From: Streptomyces bungoensis
GTDB lineage: Bacteria > Actinomycetota > Actinomycetes > Streptomycetales > Streptomycetaceae
Assembly (NCBI RefSeq): GCF_001514215.1
Contig: NZ_KQ948851.1
Coordinates: 764,848 to 828,847, forward strand
Direction of reading: 5' to 3'
DNA: 64,000 nucleotides
A program made the position numbers and the translations under genes. The notes beneath the pieces were generated by a model. That model saw only the letters and a program-made list of their open reading frames with translations. It did not search any database and was not told where the DNA came from. Below, one piece after another: positions 62,074 through 64,000 of the stretch. Position 1 is the first letter of the stretch; every line of letters begins with the position of its first letter.

Positions 62074-62865
62074 TCAGCCCGCGTGCGTTTCGGGCACCCG
62101 CACGGCGGTGAGGACGCGGGGGCCGTTCTCCGTGATCGCCACCGTGTGCTCGGCGTGGGCGGCCCGGGAGCCGTCGGACGTCTTCAGGGTCCAGCCGTCG
62201 GCCGCCTCGTGGTAGCCGTCCCCGCCGCCGGCGACCAGCATCGGCTCGATCGCCAGCACCATGCCGGGACGCAGGGGCAGGCCCCGGCCGGGGCGGCCCT
62301 CGTTGGGCACGTCCGGATCCTCGTGCATGCGGCGGCCGATGCCGTGGCCGCCGAAGCCCGCCGGGACGCCGTAGCCGGCCGAACGGCAGACGCGGCCGAC
62401 GGCGTGGGAGATGTCCCCGATGCGGTTGCCGGGCACCGCGGCCTCGATCCCGGCCGCCAGGGCCCGCTCGGCCGTCTCGATCAGCCGCAGGTCGGCGGGG
62501 CGGGGGCGGCCGACGACGAAGCTGACGGCCGAGTCGCCGACCCAGCCGTCCAGTTCGGCGCCGCAGTCGACGGAGAGCAGGTCGCCGTCCCGCAGGCGGT
62601 AGCGGGTCGGGATGCCGTGCACGATCGCGTCGTTGACCGAGGCGCAGATCACCGCGGGGAAGGGGGTCGGGGCGAAGGAGGGGCGGTAGCCGAGGAAGGG
62701 CGAGGACGCCCCGGCCCCGCGCAGCACCTCCCGTGCCACCTCGTCCAGTTCCAGCAGGGAGGTGCCGACCTCCGCGGCCTGCCGTACGGCCGCCAGGGCA
62801 CGGCCGACGACCTGGCCCGCCGCGTGCATCGCTTCGATCGACGTCTCCGTCTTCAGTTCCACCAT
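62074..62865 (-). CDS. map: Methionine aminopeptidase, type I
   Basis: The 263-residue enzyme has the five metal ligands: D in LSVDCGAELDGWVGDSAVSF (two aspartates), H in GGHGIGRRMHEDPD, E in MVLAIEPMLVAG and E in HAEHTVAIT. It removes initiator Met from nascent proteins. No ribosome site precedes ATG 62865; a TATAGT box ends 7 bp upstream, so the mRNA is probably leaderless. Streptomyces carry several map genes; this one is a second copy divergent from a small XRE gene. Confidence 0.9.
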   Translation of the reverse strand: MVELKTETSIEAMHAAGQVVGRALAAVRQAAEVGTSLLELDEVAREVLRGAGASSPFLGYRPSFAPTPFPAVICASVNDAIVHGIPTRYRLRDGDLLSVDCGAELDGWVGDSAVSFVVGRPRPADLRLIETAERALAAGIEAAVPGNRIGDISHAVGRVCRSAGYGVPAGFGGHGIGRRMHEDPDVPNEGRPGRGLPLRPGMVLAIEPMLVAGGGDGYHEAADGWTLKTSDGSRAAHAEHTVAITENGPRVLTAVRVPETHAG

Positions 62866-62927
62866 GCCAATTACTATACCGGTATTTGAATGGGGGTGCC
62901 GTTTCGGGCGGTATTAGAATGGGCGGC
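62866..62927. promoter_or_regulatory. Divergent map/XRE promoter with repeated operator
   Basis: GGTATTTGAATGGGG (62881-62895) and GGTATTAGAATGGGC (62910-62924) are direct repeats 29 bp apart, and ATACCGGTAT (62876-62885) is a perfect palindrome overlapping the first. TATAGT on the minus strand serves map; TAGAAT on the plus strand (62914-62919) serves the XRE gene. The small XRE protein probably binds here. Confidence 0.45.
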
Positions 62928-63179
62928 ATGGTGCGCACCCCCCTCACCCCCGAAGAGCGTGAACGCGGCGAACGGCTCGGACAGCTGCTGCGCGAGGCGC
63001 GCGGCGCGCGGAGCATGCCCGAGGTCGCGGCCGCGGCGGGGGTCTCCGCGGAGACCCTCCGCAAGATCGAGACCGGGCGGGCGCCGACCCCGGCCTTCTT
63101 CACCGTGGCCGCGCTGGCCCGGGCGCTGGGGCTCTCCATGGACGAACTGGTGACCCGGTGCGCGCTGGCGGGCGTCTGA
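62928..63179 (+). CDS. Small XRE-type helix-turn-helix regulator
   Basis: The 83-residue protein is a bare helix-turn-helix (LGQLLREARGARSMPEVAAA followed by AGVSAETLRKIETGRAPTPA and FFTVAALARALGLSMDEL). It resembles Cro/CI-type repressors. ATG 62928 is 9 bp after the TAGAAT box, so the transcript may be leaderless; ATG 62919 and GTG 62931 are alternatives. It is divergent from map and probably represses both genes. Confidence 0.8.
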   Translation: MVRTPLTPEERERGERLGQLLREARGARSMPEVAAAAGVSAETLRKIETGRAPTPAFFTVAALARALGLSMDELVTRCALAGV

Positions 63180-63292
63180 GGCGAGCCGTCGCGAGCCGTC
63201 CGCACCCTCCCGGAAAACTCCGCGTAGCGGGCCCGTAACACGACTGGTGTTGCCTGTCGGCCGGAGTGCTGGCAGTCGGGCGGGAGTCGGGC

Positions 63293-64000
63293 ATGGCTGT
63301 GGATCGACTCCCCGCTCGGGTGAGGGAGTTCGCGAACTACCTGGACGGGCTCCTGGCGCGTCTGGACCAGGGCGGGGGCTGGTGCGGGATCTTCTGGCAG
63401 CGGGATCCGGAGGGCATGCGGGCCTGTCTCGACGGGCGTGAGACACCGCCCTGGGACGTCCTGGAGGCGCTGCTGCAGGACCTGGCGGCGGTCTACGGCC
63501 CCGCCGCGGCCGCCGCCGAGCGTGAGCGCGCCCGCACCCTGCACACGGCCGCCGTCGCGGCCCACGACGCCCGTCCCGGCGCCCGCGACGCCCTCGGCGA
63601 CCGCCTCGACGCCATGCTCCGCGAACAGCGCCACGCCGCCGAACGCCGGGCCCGTCTGCACCGTCTCCTCACCGCTGCCGCCTCCCCCGAGGAGGCCGGG
63701 ACCCTCCGCCGCGACCTCGCCTGGGCCCACGACGACCACGAACGCGCCACCACCCGCTGCGCCGAACTCCGCGCCCGCATCGCCGGCCTGGACCATGGGA
63801 CCGGCTCCGGCGCCGCCGCGTTCCCCACGGACGGCGCCCCATGGTTCTCCGGCCCGGCGGCCGGCCGGGCCCGTCGGCGCGCAGTGACGGACACCGGCCC
63901 CGCTCCCGCACCGGCCGGGGCCGCGCAGGACCGGCCGGCCCCGGACGGTGCGGACCGGACCTCCTGGACCGCGGCCCCACACGCCGACACCGCGCCCCAC
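63293..64000 (+). CDS. Hypothetical actinobacterial protein (3' end outside window)
   Basis: From ATG 63293 the frame is open to the window end (236 residues). It begins VREFANYLDGLLARLDQGGG and has WDVLEALLQDLAAVYG, followed by a long charged helical stretch (EREQRHAAERRAR-like) that may be coiled coil, and then a Pro/Ala-rich, probably disordered region. I do not recognise a function. The ORF is intact up to 64000. Confidence 0.55.
   Translation, partial: MAVDRLPARVREFANYLDGLLARLDQGGGWCGIFWQRDPEGMRACLDGRETPPWDVLEALLQDLAAVYGPAAAAAERERARTLHTAAVAAHDARPGARDALGDRLDAMLREQRHAAERRARLHRLLTAAASPEEAGTLRRDLAWAHDDHERATTRCAELRARIAGLDHGTGSGAAAFPTDGAPWFSGPAAGRARRRAVTDTGPAPAPAGAAQDRPAPDGADRTSWTAAPHADTAPH

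Overview
The window is very GC-rich with strong third-position GC bias. It carries a WhiB-like protein, a complete conservon (cvnABCD), many ATGA/GTGA-coupled genes, DUF6082/DUF6624/DUF6415-type proteins and XRE regulators with repeat tails. Together these point to a Streptomyces or close relative. About 51 kb look accessory (mobile or specialised-metabolism DNA). The last 12.5 kb look like ordinary chromosome.

Layout. (1) 1-2976, minus strand: a plasmid/ICE-like block with a membrane protein, a WhiB-like protein, a Cys-cluster protein and a helix-turn-helix protein whose own gene contains 23-bp iteron-like repeats. (2) 3852-7490, plus strand: an overlapping XRE regulator / ImmA-type metallopeptidase / seven-TM protein / amidase operon. 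(3) 44226 down to about 7468: a long, almost entirely minus-strand array. It contains a P-loop kinase, a VanX-like dipeptidase, at least nine Nudix domains (several in fusions: ASCH-Nudix, Nudix-Nudix, methyltransferase-Nudix-FxLD methyltransferase, Nudix-APH), a HIT protein, methyltransferases, an ABC exporter, an MFS exporter, an HhH-GPD DNA glycosylase, a CYTH-like protein, a chain of tiny coupled ORFs, a DUF2797 protein, a thymidylate-kinase-like protein, a nucleoside-phosphorylase-like protein, a TGT/DpdA-like TIM barrel, and folE-queE-queD for 7-deazaguanine precursors. Upstream lie a LuxR-type regulator, an acyl-CoA dehydrogenase, the conservon and a GH15 enzyme. (4) 44416-48715: two XRE/TPR-type regulators, a TrmO-like protein, an anti-sigma-type ATPase and CutA. 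(5) 49163-51432: a degraded gene, a tyrosine integrase and a broken HNH gene, taken here as the right edge of the accessory DNA. (6) 51463-64000: chromosomal genes (pcaL-type fusion, MBL hydrolase, exonuclease III, S15-type hydrolase, gamma-glutamyltransferase, ClpC-like ATPase, methionine aminopeptidase, a small XRE regulator).

How the genes may work together (inference). FolE, QueD and QueE would supply CDG, one step before preQ0; no queC is seen here. The TGT-like, phosphorylase-like and kinase-like proteins could exchange, release and phosphorylate a modified base or nucleoside. The many Nudix, HIT and glycosylase proteins would fit removal of a toxic nucleotide from the pool and from DNA, and two transporters could export a product. 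In the same operons two 47-residue peptides share N- and C-terminal motifs (ending RPDTR[W/Y]xA), and two PIMT/FxLD-type methyltransferases lie nearby. This makes a RiPP or peptide-nucleotide hybrid product a testable possibility.
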